Source of the DNA: Secundilactobacillus silagincola
Lineage (GTDB): Bacteria; Bacillota; Bacilli; Lactobacillales; Lactobacillaceae
Length of the DNA stretch: 64,000 nucleotides
Direction of reading: 5' to 3'
Assembly: GCF_002583405.1 (NCBI RefSeq)
Contig: NZ_BCMJ01000004.1
Location: forward strand, 124,001 to 188,000
Shown: positions 1-8,321 of the stretch, in pieces
Numbering within the stretch: position 1 is the first letter of the stretch
Layout: the number at the start of each line of letters is the position of its first letter
Notes under the pieces: model-generated
Databases searched by the model: none
Told to the model about the DNA's origin: nothing
What the model saw: the letters and a program-made list of their open reading frames with translations, nothing else
Program-made: the position numbers and the translations under genes

Positions 1-47
1 AAATTCCTCCCAATAAAGAAATAATTTCGTAATGCAGGCCTACTTTA
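1..47 (-). promoter_or_regulatory. Leftward promoter and ribosome site of a gene lying outside the window
   Basis: On the minus strand a candidate -10 (TAAAGT, 47-42) is followed near the window edge by a strong GGGAGGAA ribosome site (about 13-4), so a leftward gene should start at or just beyond base 1. The 7-3-7 palindrome at 58-74 sits exactly 27 bases upstream of this -10, the spacing seen at the other WYL-locus promoters. The coding region is not visible, so its product is unknown. Confidence 0.4.
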
Positions 48-57
48 TCATCGCCCA

Positions 58-74
58 ATGTCACCAGGTGTCGT
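58..74. promoter_or_regulatory. Candidate WYL-locus operator, weaker copy (site E)
   Basis: ATGTCAC-CAG-GTGTCGT has the 7-3-7 layout of the stronger sites at 1078 and 3719, but one half matches poorly. Read on the minus strand, its start lies 27 bases from a candidate -10 (TAAAGT) that would drive a gene to the left of the window. The geometry supports it; the sequence match alone would be weak. Confidence 0.4.
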
Positions 75-151
75 TTTAAATTTAACTTCAAATTTATTCC
101 AAAATTATTTTGTATCTAGATCATGTGTCCAGTCTAGAAAATATAGCTACC

Positions 152-847
152 TTATTCATTCAAAAATTTATAGTGATACTTTTGGCTATTTAATGCCACA
201 TACCGATAGTCATTGTCCAGTTTTAAGATGGAAACGCTCAGCGGATTGTTGCCCTTGTAACCGTTATACGTGCCGACTAAATACATATTAATAGTGCCAT
301 CCGGTAAAATTTTCCCCTTATACGAAGTGGCAACACTATCATCAGTATCATCACCGTGTTCAATTTTCATAATAGTTTTAGTTTGCTGATTCCACTTCAA
401 CTCAACACGACTTGGACTAATTGAATTGGGATAGTAATTGTAAGTGAGGGTCTTATCACCATCTTCCAATTCATCAGCTATATCAACAAAAGTGTGTTCT
501 TTATTTTTGGAATCGAATAGAATTCCCTGAGTGACTAAAGAATCGTAAACATCATCATCAGCCATTGCCTCTTTGATTGCTGACTTAGAACCATCCATTT
601 CCAGAAACAAGCGATTTTTCAGGTACTTATCAATTTTAGCTTGGCTATCAATTTTGCCAGGCTTTAGCCGCACTGAATTCTTGACTCCAGATATTACCGG
701 ATATCCTTGATTAGTTTTGGTGGTTAACTGTTTGATTGGCACAACTGCGTCCGCCGTTTTGTGACCATGAGTTTTTGCACTGTTACTTCCGCAAGCCGTT
801 AAAAACGTGACACATAATAACCCAATTAACATTAGTCCTTTTTTCAT
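152..847 (-). CDS. Putative lipoprotein, function unknown
   Basis: A 231-residue protein with a lipoprotein signal: MKKG start, hydrophobic stretch to residue 16, then a lipobox LTAC with the lipidated Cys at residue 19, so it should be anchored on the outer face of the membrane. The start at 847 is chosen because GGAGGG lies just upstream and the lipobox then falls at the right distance; an ATG further upstream would put 23 extra residues before the signal. The mature part is polar with no domain I recognise. It is read leftward from the same intergenic region as the UDG-like gene, and a weaker 7-3-7 palindrome (933-949) lies upstream, so it may belong to the WYL-controlled set. Confidence 0.75.
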   Translation of the reverse strand: MKKGLMLIGLLCVTFLTACGSNSAKTHGHKTADAVVPIKQLTTKTNQGYPVISGVKNSVRLKPGKIDSQAKIDKYLKNRLFLEMDGSKSAIKEAMADDDVYDSLVTQGILFDSKNKEHTFVDIADELEDGDKTLTYNYYPNSISPSRVELKWNQQTKTIMKIEHGDDTDDSVATSYKGKILPDGTINMYLVGTYNGYKGNNPLSVSILKLDNDYRYVALNSQKYHYKFLNE

Positions 848-932
848 AGAAATCCCTCCATTAATTGTGAGTAAAATCAACGACACTGCCTTGATGTTTC
901 GTGTCATCGTGGACATACCTTAACATTGGCAA

Positions 933-949
933 GCGTCACCACCTGTCGC
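933..949. promoter_or_regulatory. Candidate WYL-locus operator, weaker copy (site D)
   Basis: GCGTCAC-CAC-CTGTCGC; its reverse complement GCGACAG-GTG-GTGACGC resembles the strong sites in both half-sites, with two or three mismatches. It lies upstream of the leftward lipoprotein gene. The -10 predicted at the usual 27-base offset (TAAGGT, 922-917) is poor, so this is the least certain site of the set apart from 58-74. Confidence 0.35.
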
Positions 950-1077
950 TAAATTGGTTATTTTTATTATTTTTTCTTATATGTAAATTAGTTTTGCTTT
1001 GCGATATAATAAACACATTATAGTAACCGCTTTCTATCGACTGAATGTCGCTAATTATTTTATTTTCTGTCAGTTTA

Positions 1078-1110
1078 GCGACATACCATGTCGTCGGGAC
1101 ACCGTATACT
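1078..1110 (+). promoter_or_regulatory. Operator/promoter of the UDG-like gene (site A)
   Basis: The palindrome GCGACAT-ACC-ATGTCGT occupies 1078-1094 and is followed by a -10 box TATACT at 1105-1110, with 27 bases from the first base of the palindrome to the first base of the -10. There is no good -35; the palindrome covers that region, so a bound protein would block or replace -35 contacts. The same arrangement with the same spacing recurs at 3719-3751 and, on the minus strand, at 3658-3626. Confidence 0.75.
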
Positions 1111-1267
1111 ATGTTTGTTCAATATATTAATCAGACCATCCACCCAAGCTAAAAGCTCTAAAAGAACAACTCTGCAAGCCTTACGTTCTGATTCTGCTTT
1201 GTAACTCTAAACGTGGAAGTTAAGATGAAGCTTTCTTGGAAGGTTACTAATTTAAGGAGTGACTCAT

Positions 1268-2272
1268 ATGAAAACTAGAAAACAAGTAAAACAGGAACTC
1301 GATGAATTAAGTAGTCAATATGATGTGGATATGTCGCAAATAAGCTCGTTCACGACCTGTGTGCATGACTTACCCAGTAATGAACAGATTAAGCGTGACT
1401 TTCCAGATTTGTCAGATGTAACACCACTAACTTTGGGACCTAATGGAGACATTAAATCTTCTAAAGCATTTGAGCCAAATGAAAAAACACATTACGCAAA
1501 TACTGATGTCGCTTTCCCTTTTCCTTTTAAGCACCCGAATTCAAAACACAGTCAAGTGACCGAAAACTACCCTAACTTTTTTGATTCTGAGAAGCTAGTC
1601 AATAATGAATTTATGTTCGTAGCCCTTAATTGTGCAGAAAGAAACAGCGAAGATAATGAACCACAGGAACACGATTGGCAAATGTTTCACGATACTAAAC
1701 GAATTGCAAATACGTATAAATTATACTTAGAGATAAATCAAGACCGCTTCAAAAACTGCTACATCACGGATGCATTAAAAAACACTGTTGAAAGTGATTC
1801 AACCAAAGTTGTAAATCAATTTAACTTGGGCAAGTCGAAGTCATTACTCCAATTTTCTGACCCTGAAAGTCTCGGCAAATACTATCTAGAAAACCTGCCA
1901 GATTTTAAAAACAGAACTGATGCGGCTGCGGTTACCGAGACAAATACATTAGGAATTAAAAATAAGCAAACTTATCTGCTAAGTTTGAACTTATTTATTG
2001 CGGAGTGTACAATGATTCAGCCAAGACAACTGATTGTATTTGGTGGAAAAACAAGCGAAATTCTACAATCCATGAAGAGTGATATTGAAACACACCAAAA
2101 CGAATTAAATACTGATCCACAAATTCTAAAGTATGTTATCCAGTTAATTGATAATTTAACAACTTTTGATCATTATTCAGCTTTTCGAAGCGTAAAACGT
2201 CTCATGGATAAAACCGAACAGGAACTGTGGCCTAGTCTTAACGACGAAAAACAAGCCACTTTTCCTAACTAA
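1268..2272 (+). CDS. Protein resembling the uracil-DNA glycosylase superfamily, function unknown
   Basis: 334 residues. The start at 1268 is preferred over a GTG at 1259 because AAGGAG (1254-1259) then sits 8 bases upstream. The protein shows the outline of the uracil-DNA-glycosylase fold: a strand-loop VALNCAERN around residues 118-126 (where UDGs have GxNPG-like motif 1), ITDALK at about 166-171, and a late QPRQLIVFGGK strand. These match by pattern only; the catalytic Asp/Asn is not securely placed, and it may be a non-enzymatic relative. It is transcribed from the strong 7-3-7 operator promoter at 1078-1110 and is convergent with the WYL regulator gene. An unrelated nucleic-acid-binding role is possible. 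Confidence 0.5.
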   Translation: MKTRKQVKQELDELSSQYDVDMSQISSFTTCVHDLPSNEQIKRDFPDLSDVTPLTLGPNGDIKSSKAFEPNEKTHYANTDVAFPFPFKHPNSKHSQVTENYPNFFDSEKLVNNEFMFVALNCAERNSEDNEPQEHDWQMFHDTKRIANTYKLYLEINQDRFKNCYITDALKNTVESDSTKVVNQFNLGKSKSLLQFSDPESLGKYYLENLPDFKNRTDAAAVTETNTLGIKNKQTYLLSLNLFIAECTMIQPRQLIVFGGKTSEILQSMKSDIETHQNELNTDPQILKYVIQLIDNLTTFDHYSAFRSVKRLMDKTEQELWPSLNDEKQATFPN

Positions 2273-2291
2273 CTTTCATTAACTAAAATTC

Positions 2292-2362
2292 AAAAAGTCT
2301 GAGATCAATTCTGACATCGATGGAGTAACCCATCCACAGCAGAATTAATCTTAGACTTTTTT
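2292..2362. terminator. Bidirectional terminator between the UDG-like and WYL genes
   Basis: A long inverted repeat (AAAAAGTCT..AATTCTG against CAGAATT..AGACTTTTTT) sits between two convergent genes, with A and T tracts on both outer sides. A smaller inner hairpin (gatgg/ccatc) is in the loop. Confidence 0.8.
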
Positions 2363-2420
2363 GTTGATTCATTTATTTCAATTGGTGACTCTAAGTAGGC
2401 TGAATTAAAAAGTCATGTCG

Positions 2421-3500
2421 TCATTCATAATTCGCCATCATTTTCTGAATCTCCTCACGTACTTCACCTCTCAAGTATTCAGGTTTCACGCCCGATACCA
2501 AGGATCCCTGACTCATCAGCCAAAGTTTAGCGCCCTGTTTAGCCACGTTTCGGCATTTAATGAATACTTCCTGGGAGCCGTCCTCTAAAGTACGGGTTTT
2601 TTTAACACTGCTTTCAGGAAACCGATCCAATGCTGTTTGCGGGAAACCACGGTACCAAAATTCCAACGTGGTATCGCCGCCGCCAGATAGAAGATACGTC
2701 TTTTTCCGTAGCTCACCAACATCCAATTTTTTGATCCGGGGAACTGTCACCTTACCGCTATTCGTTTTGCGGAAGGTGATGAAACGATCTAGCCGATAAA
2801 TCCGGCTCTGTTCATGTTCATCATCATATAACAAAACGTAGAAATAATACTCTGAAAAATACAAGCTTAACGGTACACCACGCCGCTTTTTGGTTGTACT
2901 AGAATTGGGAACGCTGCTTTGATAAGTGAATTTAATCGTCGCTTTTTGCTCTATCCAGTCTGTGAAAATTCTTACCCGATCAATTAAATCTGGGACAGTT
3001 TTAACTGGATAGTACTTACTTAAAGTTTCTGTGGTTTCTTGTGTTAGAAAAGCTTGCTGTTTAGGGGTTAAATTATATTTTAAATGCTTTTCGATTGTAT
3101 TCACACTGCCTTTTTCAAGCGCTCGGGTCCCAATCAGAATCTTCATGATTGCCAAGGCTTCATCAACATGGAGGCTATCAATTTCTTGATCTTTTTGAAA
3201 GTCAGGGTCATCCAATTTATAGAACAAGTGATACCCCGGGATAGCCTTGTCATAATTCACCGTATAGTAACCCGCATCTGGCAGAGAATCCATCGAATTT
3301 CTTATCGCCCTCAAATCTCGTTGCACTGTCCTTTGAACTGATTTTGGATCCTCATGAAAGTAATCAACGATGTCACTTAAAGTGAAATAATTTTTCTGAA
3401 ATAACCACAGCATTTCCCCTGCAATTCGCTCTTTAACTTTAGAATGCCACTCTGAGTTGTCGTCATTTTGAATACTATCGTCTCGTTTATCCACTTGCAT
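2421..3500 (-). CDS. WYL-domain transcriptional regulator
   Basis: 359 residues. An N-terminal winged-helix region (about 25-75, ending in a recognition-helix-like stretch DPKSVQRTVQRDLRAI) is followed by a WYL-type ligand domain (about 183-245; YYFYVLLYD then RIYRLDRF) and a C-terminal extension with GFPQTALDRFPES typical of this architecture. Proteins of this type (for example the BrxR/CapW group) are dimeric repressors that bind inverted repeats and often control phage-defence or DNA-damage genes. The ATG at 3500 has an AAGGGAAG ribosome site. The gene is flanked by three promoters bearing one palindrome, including its own, so autoregulation and control of both neighbours is the natural inference. 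The ligand is unknown. Confidence 0.85.
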   Translation of the reverse strand: MQVDKRDDSIQNDDNSEWHSKVKERIAGEMLWLFQKNYFTLSDIVDYFHEDPKSVQRTVQRDLRAIRNSMDSLPDAGYYTVNYDKAIPGYHLFYKLDDPDFQKDQEIDSLHVDEALAIMKILIGTRALEKGSVNTIEKHLKYNLTPKQQAFLTQETTETLSKYYPVKTVPDLIDRVRIFTDWIEQKATIKFTYQSSVPNSSTTKKRRGVPLSLYFSEYYFYVLLYDDEHEQSRIYRLDRFITFRKTNSGKVTVPRIKKLDVGELRKKTYLLSGGGDTTLEFWYRGFPQTALDRFPESSVKKTRTLEDGSQEVFIKCRNVAKQGAKLWLMSQGSLVSGVKPEYLRGEVREEIQKMMANYE

Positions 3501-3625
3501 AACTTCCCTTCAAGAATGTTCCTTAAATAAGTAGTATGAGGATTATTATTCTGAACTAAAATTACCATTAGTTACGGTCTAATTCAATTGTTTTATAGTT
3601 ACATACTTCAACAACTTACAATCAA

Positions 3626-3658
3626 AATATATCAAATTATCACGTCATCTTATGTCGT
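3626..3658 (-). promoter_or_regulatory. Operator/promoter of the WYL regulator gene (site C)
   Basis: On the minus strand ACGACAT-AAG-ATGACGT (3658-3642) is a 7-3-7 palindrome with one mismatch, followed by a -10 box TATATT at 3631-3626. The offset from palindrome start to -10 start is 27 bases, identical to sites A and B. This indicates autoregulation of the WYL gene. Confidence 0.65.
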
Positions 3659-3718
3659 TTTTCTAATAGATAATCATGTTCCGTTGAAAATTATTTTTAG
3701 TTAAAGAACTTTTTAAAA

Positions 3719-3751
3719 ACGACATTTCGTGTCGTTCAGATTCGATATACT
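3719..3751 (+). promoter_or_regulatory. Operator/promoter of the acidic-protein genes (site B)
   Basis: ACGACAT-TTC-GTGTCGT (3719-3735) followed by -10 TATACT (3746-3751). Half-site sequence, spacer length and 27-base offset to the -10 equal those at 1078-1110. There is no separate -35 consensus. Confidence 0.75.
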
Positions 3752-3798
3752 GTACACATCGAATAAGAAAGTACCAGATCTAACAAAAGGGAGCGTGT

Positions 3799-4833
3799 TT
3801 GTCTATGTATCCGTATGAAGAAACTAGATATACCAAAGCTGTCACACTAAGTGGCGCAATTGAATTAAATCGGCGCCTTAAAAAAATCTCCGACCATTTA
3901 GCTGTTATGTTTCAACCTGAATTTATCCTCGGTACCGGTGATGACCGAACACTGGTTGATGCCAGTTTCACTATTTTTTGGCGCGACAAAAATATCGTTT
4001 CGAAGCCACTCCGAACTTTTGAATTAGGCTTTCTTGCCATCCCAGTTCGTCAAACTCAGGAAATCACTAATGCAAACCATCCATTCGACTCAACTATCGC
4101 TACTCAAATTAACGAAACTTGTAACACTTTTGAAAATAACTTCACGCCTCTAGAACAATTCATTCCTGATAGATTAAACCCTTCCGAACCCGATCTCCCG
4201 TTTGATTTAATGATTCTCGATAGTGGCCTTGACAGTTTATTTCCTTATGTTCGTACCTCACCGATTAAATCCACTGAACTGAACCTGGATGATCCGCAAG
4301 ACCCCCTTGTAGATGATAGTGATGCTTCAATTCCCTTTTGGATCGATGATCTTAACCAGGAGAAATGTTTAAACTTAATCCGTACGGCTACAAAACATCA
4401 ACTGACCGATTTGAACAATGAAAGTGATGATATGGATGATTTTCTATGTTGGTTCTACCGCGACTTTACTCAGTTTCAATCCTTTATTTTTAAATTTCTT
4501 CAGTCTCACCATTACGATACTATCCCTCAAAAGCTGACAATTGATCTGAATGGATTGCAATATGAATCTTTTCTGAATGACTCGCGATATGAATCTGATG
4601 ACGAATATGTGTTTGATGATGATTTCTATCCTGACGATATTCCGTTAACGACCCTTCGTTGTGCTTATGATCAAACAATCAACGGGATGCCAGTTCTAGC
4701 ACTTCAACGATACCAAGCCTACCGTATCCCCAGTCAATCTATTTCAGCAATCGTTATCTATGCTGATGATACTCAGGAGTTAACAATGACGTTAACTCAC
4801 GTCCCTGAAATGATTCAGGCCTGGAAAAAATAG
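3799..4833 (+). CDS. Acidic protein of unknown function, WYL locus
   Basis: 344 residues, no signal peptide or membrane segment, rich in Asp, with an especially acidic run near residues 270-290 (YESDDEYVFDDDFYPDDIP). I recognise no domain. The TTG at 3799 is chosen because GGGAG (3789-3793) lies 5 bases upstream; an in-frame ATG at 3805 is the alternative. It is the first gene after operator site B and is followed 61 bases later by a second unknown acidic protein, so the two are probably co-transcribed under the WYL regulator. Highly acidic proteins next to DNA-binding or UDG-like partners are sometimes DNA mimics, but nothing here proves that. Confidence 0.7.
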   Translation: MSMYPYEETRYTKAVTLSGAIELNRRLKKISDHLAVMFQPEFILGTGDDRTLVDASFTIFWRDKNIVSKPLRTFELGFLAIPVRQTQEITNANHPFDSTIATQINETCNTFENNFTPLEQFIPDRLNPSEPDLPFDLMILDSGLDSLFPYVRTSPIKSTELNLDDPQDPLVDDSDASIPFWIDDLNQEKCLNLIRTATKHQLTDLNNESDDMDDFLCWFYRDFTQFQSFIFKFLQSHHYDTIPQKLTIDLNGLQYESFLNDSRYESDDEYVFDDDFYPDDIPLTTLRCAYDQTINGMPVLALQRYQAYRIPSQSISAIVIYADDTQELTMTLTHVPEMIQAWKK

Positions 4834-4894
4834 GTTTTAATCGTCACCCTGCCAATTTATGCCGGCCCTTTTGCCCATCCAAACGAGGTGCTTA

Positions 4895-5533
4895 ATGATG
4901 AAAGATTCTGAATTTTGCGACCATGCTGATTTAAACTATGTCGTTTTTAACGTCACCATTGATGACGCGTCTGACTTGTCAACGCATGGTGACTTCTACA
5001 AATTGTTACAGCCGGTGGAAGAACCATTTCAATTCCTTTTTAATCAAATTACTTACACGGACGATTCAGCACAGTTGATTCTAACAGCCTTATCGTTGAC
5101 AGAGGTACCGCTTTACTCAGTCGCAACCACTTTACTTGATTCTAAGCAGGGGTTGCATTACATCATTACTAATCAGGGACATGGTCGTGCTCCCATCGAC
5201 ATCCCATGGTATGATGAACCCGAGAGCGGTAACACACTGAGCGAAACGGTCAGTTTGAAGATTCGAGACAAATCCCTCTGCCGGTCTGAAGATAAAGTCC
5301 GTCATTATTTGGAATCAATTTCGGACACCGTTAATTTAGTCATTATTAATAAAATTGATGTTTTTCCAAGAAAAATTTCTCGCGTACTATTTACACTCAT
5401 TTCTCTGGACGAAATCACTGAAGCTGATGTTTTCACTACTGATAGTCTTCTAGGAGATTATGGACGTTTTCGATACCACATTGACGATCATTGTTTAAAC
5501 ATTGGCGAGAAAAGATTAAAAGTTTGGTATTAA
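4895..5533 (+). CDS. Hypothetical protein, second gene of the WYL-locus operon
   Basis: 212 residues starting at the first ATG of an ATGATG pair, with GAGGTG (4886-4891) just upstream; an ATG at 4859 lacks a ribosome site. It is cytosolic, acidic in its N-terminal half, and of no family I recognise. It begins 61 bases after the preceding acidic-protein gene with no terminator between, and a strong terminator follows at 5565, so the pair forms a two-gene transcription unit from operator site B. Its conservation beside WYL regulators in other genomes would be the key clue to function. Confidence 0.65.
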   Translation: MMKDSEFCDHADLNYVVFNVTIDDASDLSTHGDFYKLLQPVEEPFQFLFNQITYTDDSAQLILTALSLTEVPLYSVATTLLDSKQGLHYIITNQGHGRAPIDIPWYDEPESGNTLSETVSLKIRDKSLCRSEDKVRHYLESISDTVNLVIINKIDVFPRKISRVLFTLISLDEITEADVFTTDSLLGDYGRFRYHIDDHCLNIGEKRLKVWY

Positions 5534-5564
5534 TTTCTTTGGTAACTAAGTCTCCCAAATATAG

Positions 5565-5612
5565 CAAAAAAGCAATTCACAGATTAACGCGCAATCTGTG
5601 AATTGCTTTTTT
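5565..5612. terminator. Bidirectional terminator
   Basis: Perfect long stem (AAAAAAGCAATTCACAGATT against its complement) with short loop acgcgc and T runs on both sides. It separates the rightward WYL-locus operon from the leftward zinc-ribbon gene. Confidence 0.9.
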
Positions 5613-5626
5613 CTATATCGATTCAA

Positions 5627-6382
5627 TTATTCAACATTATCCATATCATTCGGGTTCAACCGGTGCTGATACAAGCTCTGATCCGTCTTATCAACGTCCG
5701 TGCTTAAGGCATCTTCAATCACCTGCTGAACTTCTTGCATATCCGTCTTATTGAAGAACGGTACCGCAATCGTGTAGCCGTTACCGCTTTTTTCAATTTC
5801 CAACTGGGTCATAATACCATTTAAGAACATCCCTACACCTAACACCATCAAAATCAACCCTAATAGTACGGATGCATCCATAGCAGCGAAACCAAAGAAA
5901 AACAATATAATTCCCCAAATGAAACGACTCATTTTATACGCTGTATTCAATGAAACGTTAGAGATGTTTTTCAACGGTACGTTTTGAGTATGTGAGCCCG
6001 CTGGAAAAACACCTAAAACCGTATTCTTTTCATTAATTCTGACAAACCGATAATCCACCGAAATCTGGCCCTTGACCCAAAATAGAAGGGCACTAGCTGA
6101 GAACTCCTTTTTGATCCACGTATTGCTTCTTGACTTCGTGTATGTCGTCTCTTCAGGTTCAGGTTCCTGCGGCTGTTCAACTTCAGGTTCCGGTTTAACC
6201 TTAGCCTTAGGTGTTTCCACATTAACGTGGGCGATTGGTCGCTTAGCTGCGGTAGTTTCCCCTACAGAACTTACCTTTTCAGCACTAACGCCCGTGTTTG
6301 CCACTAATTTATGCCCGCAATTCGGACAAAAGCGCATCTCTTTAGATTCAATCTTAGCACCACATTTAGGACAAAAATTCAT
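5627..6382 (-). CDS. Zinc-ribbon membrane protein with a PH-like segment
   Basis: 251 residues. Two CxxC knuckles at Cys4/Cys7 and Cys19/Cys22 form an N-terminal zinc ribbon. A Pro/Glu-rich linker (about 50-85) follows, then a region with alternating strands (ISVDYRFVRINEKNTVLGVFPAG) like the short PH-type domains of bacterial membrane proteins, and two adjacent hydrophobic helices near residues 150-190. Such proteins are usually membrane-anchored, and their substrates are unknown. The gene is transcribed alone, between a terminator at its 3' end and about 190 non-coding bases upstream. Confidence 0.7.
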   Translation of the reverse strand: MNFCPKCGAKIESKEMRFCPNCGHKLVANTGVSAEKVSSVGETTAAKRPIAHVNVETPKAKVKPEPEVEQPQEPEPEETTYTKSRSNTWIKKEFSASALLFWVKGQISVDYRFVRINEKNTVLGVFPAGSHTQNVPLKNISNVSLNTAYKMSRFIWGIILFFFGFAAMDASVLLGLILMVLGVGMFLNGIMTQLEIEKSGNGYTIAVPFFNKTDMQEVQQVIEDALSTDVDKTDQSLYQHRLNPNDMDNVE

Positions 6383-6523
6383 GATGATTCCCCCTATAAC
6401 AAAGTATGAAAGCGATTCTCCTCGAACAAATTAAGTATACTCTCCCCCGAATACCGGGACAACCTAATAATTAAGAAAAGATTAAGATTTGATGTGCTTT
6501 AGATTGTGCAATTCCCCTTTAAA

Positions 6524-6565
6524 TCAAAAACAGCTATCAGAATGATCAACATTCTAACAGCTGTC
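6524..6565 (-). terminator. Terminator of the alcohol dehydrogenase gene
   Basis: On the minus strand ACAGCT..AGAATG pairs with CATTCT..AGCTGT and is followed by TTTTTGATTT. It lies just after the dehydrogenase stop codon. Confidence 0.7.
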
Positions 6566-6571
6566 TCCATA

Positions 6572-7684
6572 TTAGTTATTTTCTGGCATTACCAAAATTG
6601 GCTTGATGACTTTGCCCGATTTAGAATCTTCAATAGCTTCATTAACATCAGCTAAATCATAGAACTTGACCAACTTATCAAACGGGAATTGCCCATCTTG
6701 GTATAGTTTGATCAATTTTGGAATGAATAATTTAGGCAGTGAGGACCCTTGCAGAACACCACGAACCGTCCGTGCTGGAATTAGAATATCCTGGGCAATA
6801 TTGAAATTACCTTCAAAAGCCCCGCCAATAATCCCAATCTGACCGTAGATGCCGGTTGAACGAACAGCGTTTTCAGCTAAACCATTAACGCCAGCTGAAA
6901 CAACACCAAATTCAACACCGCCCGCACTAATCTTATTCACTTCGACTGGCACATCAGGCGTCTTCTTACTGTTGATGACGTTGGTTGCACCCAATTCAAG
7001 TGCCATATCAAGTCGGCTATCAACCACGTCCACGGCAATGATTGGGTCACAATGAGCAACTTTGGCAGCCATGATTGCGGCAAGACCAACAGTACCAGTC
7101 CCGAAGATAACAATGCCATCACCTGGTTCTGGTTTCAAGTCGTTCAAAACGGTTCCTGCACCCGTTTGCAGGCCGCAGCCAAGAGGGCCAAGTAACTTCA
7201 AATCAACATCTTTAGTCACTTTAACCACGTTTCTGGCTTGTACTTTCATGTAGTTACCAAAAGAACTTTGCTGGAAAAATGAACTCAGTGGCTCGCCATC
7301 AAGTTCGTAGCGTGTGCCACCATCAATATCTTTACCCTCAAAGTTAAGTTCGTTCATCCGTTCGCAAGCGTACGGCCGGCCAGCAACACACTGTTTGCAG
7401 GTTCCGCAACTAGCATACGAAACGGTGACGTGATCACCCTTTTGAAATTCGGTCACACTTGAACCAACGGCTTGAACAATCCCAGCACCTTCGTGGCCCA
7501 TAATCATGGGAATTGGTGCAAAGCCTGTGGGACCACCATTGATTTCTTGAATATCCGCACCACAAATCCCACTTGCAACGGTTTTAACTAATAATTCGTC
7601 AGATTTTAATTTGTCATTTAAATTAACGTTTTTAACAACGAGAGGATCGCCTTGTTTTAACGCAACTGCAGCTGTAATTTCCAT
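6572..7684 (-). CDS. Zinc-dependent alcohol dehydrogenase (aryl-alcohol dehydrogenase-like)
   Basis: 370 residues, medium-chain dehydrogenase/reductase family, NAD(P)-linked oxidation or reduction of an alcohol/aldehyde in the cytosol. Catalytic-zinc ligands Cys41 and His64-Glu65 (GHEGAG) are present, as is the structural-zinc set Cys93, Cys96, Cys99 and Cys107 and a Rossmann motif GTGTVG near 196-201. The GCGLQTGAG segment matches the aryl-alcohol (benzyl) dehydrogenase branch. The TetR gene on the same strand begins about 640 bases upstream and ends 94 bases before this start, so it is a likely regulator. The true substrate cannot be read from the sequence. Confidence 0.85.
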   Translation of the reverse strand: MEITAAVALKQGDPLVVKNVNLNDKLKSDELLVKTVASGICGADIQEINGGPTGFAPIPMIMGHEGAGIVQAVGSSVTEFQKGDHVTVSYASCGTCKQCVAGRPYACERMNELNFEGKDIDGGTRYELDGEPLSSFFQQSSFGNYMKVQARNVVKVTKDVDLKLLGPLGCGLQTGAGTVLNDLKPEPGDGIVIFGTGTVGLAAIMAAKVAHCDPIIAVDVVDSRLDMALELGATNVINSKKTPDVPVEVNKISAGGVEFGVVSAGVNGLAENAVRSTGIYGQIGIIGGAFEGNFNIAQDILIPARTVRGVLQGSSLPKLFIPKLIKLYQDGQFPFDKLVKFYDLADVNEAIEDSKSGKVIKPILVMPENN

Positions 7685-7778
7685 GATAATACCTCCATCA
7701 AAGTTTGATACTTATTTCACAACCATAGATTATCATGGAAACACCCGTTAAAATGTACCAAATTCCACCAAAATGTCA

Positions 7779-8321
7779 CTATTTAAATAGCAGTTTCTGC
7801 CCATTCGTTAACGTTAAAAATAGCTGGATCAGCGTTTCAATATTAGTATGACGATGCTCGTCACTTAAAAAACTCACCAGAAACATGTAAATGGCCCCCG
7901 CATAGGTGTTGCTGATGTAGGTCTCATTCAAATGCACAACGTTATTCATCTTCATGATTTCACGATTCATAAACGCCACGTTATCAATAAAGACCTCACG
8001 TAGTCCTGACCACTCAATCAGTGCGAAAAATTCCCGGTGATTGTCCCAATACGACAACAGAAAACTAATCATTGATTCCGCATCCAGGTTAGAAATCTGG
8101 GTGAAGTGGTGCAATGCATTTAGTTTAAATTCATGAATCCGTGATGTGATAATTTCGTCTTTATCTTGATAATGCCGGTAAAATGTTTGGCGAGACAATC
8201 CAGCGTACGAAGCCAGCTGCTGAACAGTTAACGTCCGATAGTCTAAACCCTCTGATTTAATTTGCAGCAGCGCCTGATAAAACTTTTCCTTACTCTTATC
8301 TTTCGCCGTTATTTGAGTCAT
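7779..8321 (-). CDS. TetR/AcrR-family transcriptional regulator
   Basis: 180 residues. The N-terminal helix-turn-helix (about 27-50, LTVQQLASYAGLSRQTFYRHYQ) is a textbook TetR DNA-binding domain. The C-terminal two thirds are helical and would bind an unknown ligand (TetR_C-like layout). It lies directly upstream of the alcohol dehydrogenase on the same strand and probably represses it. No clear palindromic operator stands out in the 94 bases between them. Confidence 0.9.
   Translation of the reverse strand: MTQITAKDKSKEKFYQALLQIKSEGLDYRTLTVQQLASYAGLSRQTFYRHYQDKDEIITSRIHEFKLNALHHFTQISNLDAESMISFLLSYWDNHREFFALIEWSGLREVFIDNVAFMNREIMKMNNVVHLNETYISNTYAGAIYMFLVSFLSDEHRHTNIETLIQLFLTLTNGQKLLFK

Larger units (their letters stand above)
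848..1267. other. Divergent intergenic region of the lipoprotein and UDG-like genes
   Basis: 420 bases without a gene. It holds site D (933-949), a single half-site ATGTCGC at 1045-1051, the strong operator and promoter at 1078-1110, and then about 150 bases of untranslated leader before the UDG-like gene. I see no convincing riboswitch or terminator in that leader. Confidence 0.6.
3501..3798. other. Divergent control region, WYL gene and acidic-protein gene
   Basis: Contains two operators facing opposite ways: site C (3642-3658) for the leftward WYL gene and site B (3719-3735) for the rightward gene. They are about 60 bases apart, so one regulator could bind both and set the balance between itself and its target. 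The WYL transcript would have a leader of about 120 bases. Confidence 0.65.

Noticed and set aside
2405-2421. Further WYL operator near AAGTCATGTCGTC
   Set aside because: Only one half-site (ATGTCGT) is present; the partner half is an A/T run, and it lies at the WYL stop codon with no promoter.
6404-6420. cre box near ATGAAAGCGATTCTC upstream of the zinc-ribbon gene
   Set aside because: Two defined positions are wrong and the gene has no link to carbon use.
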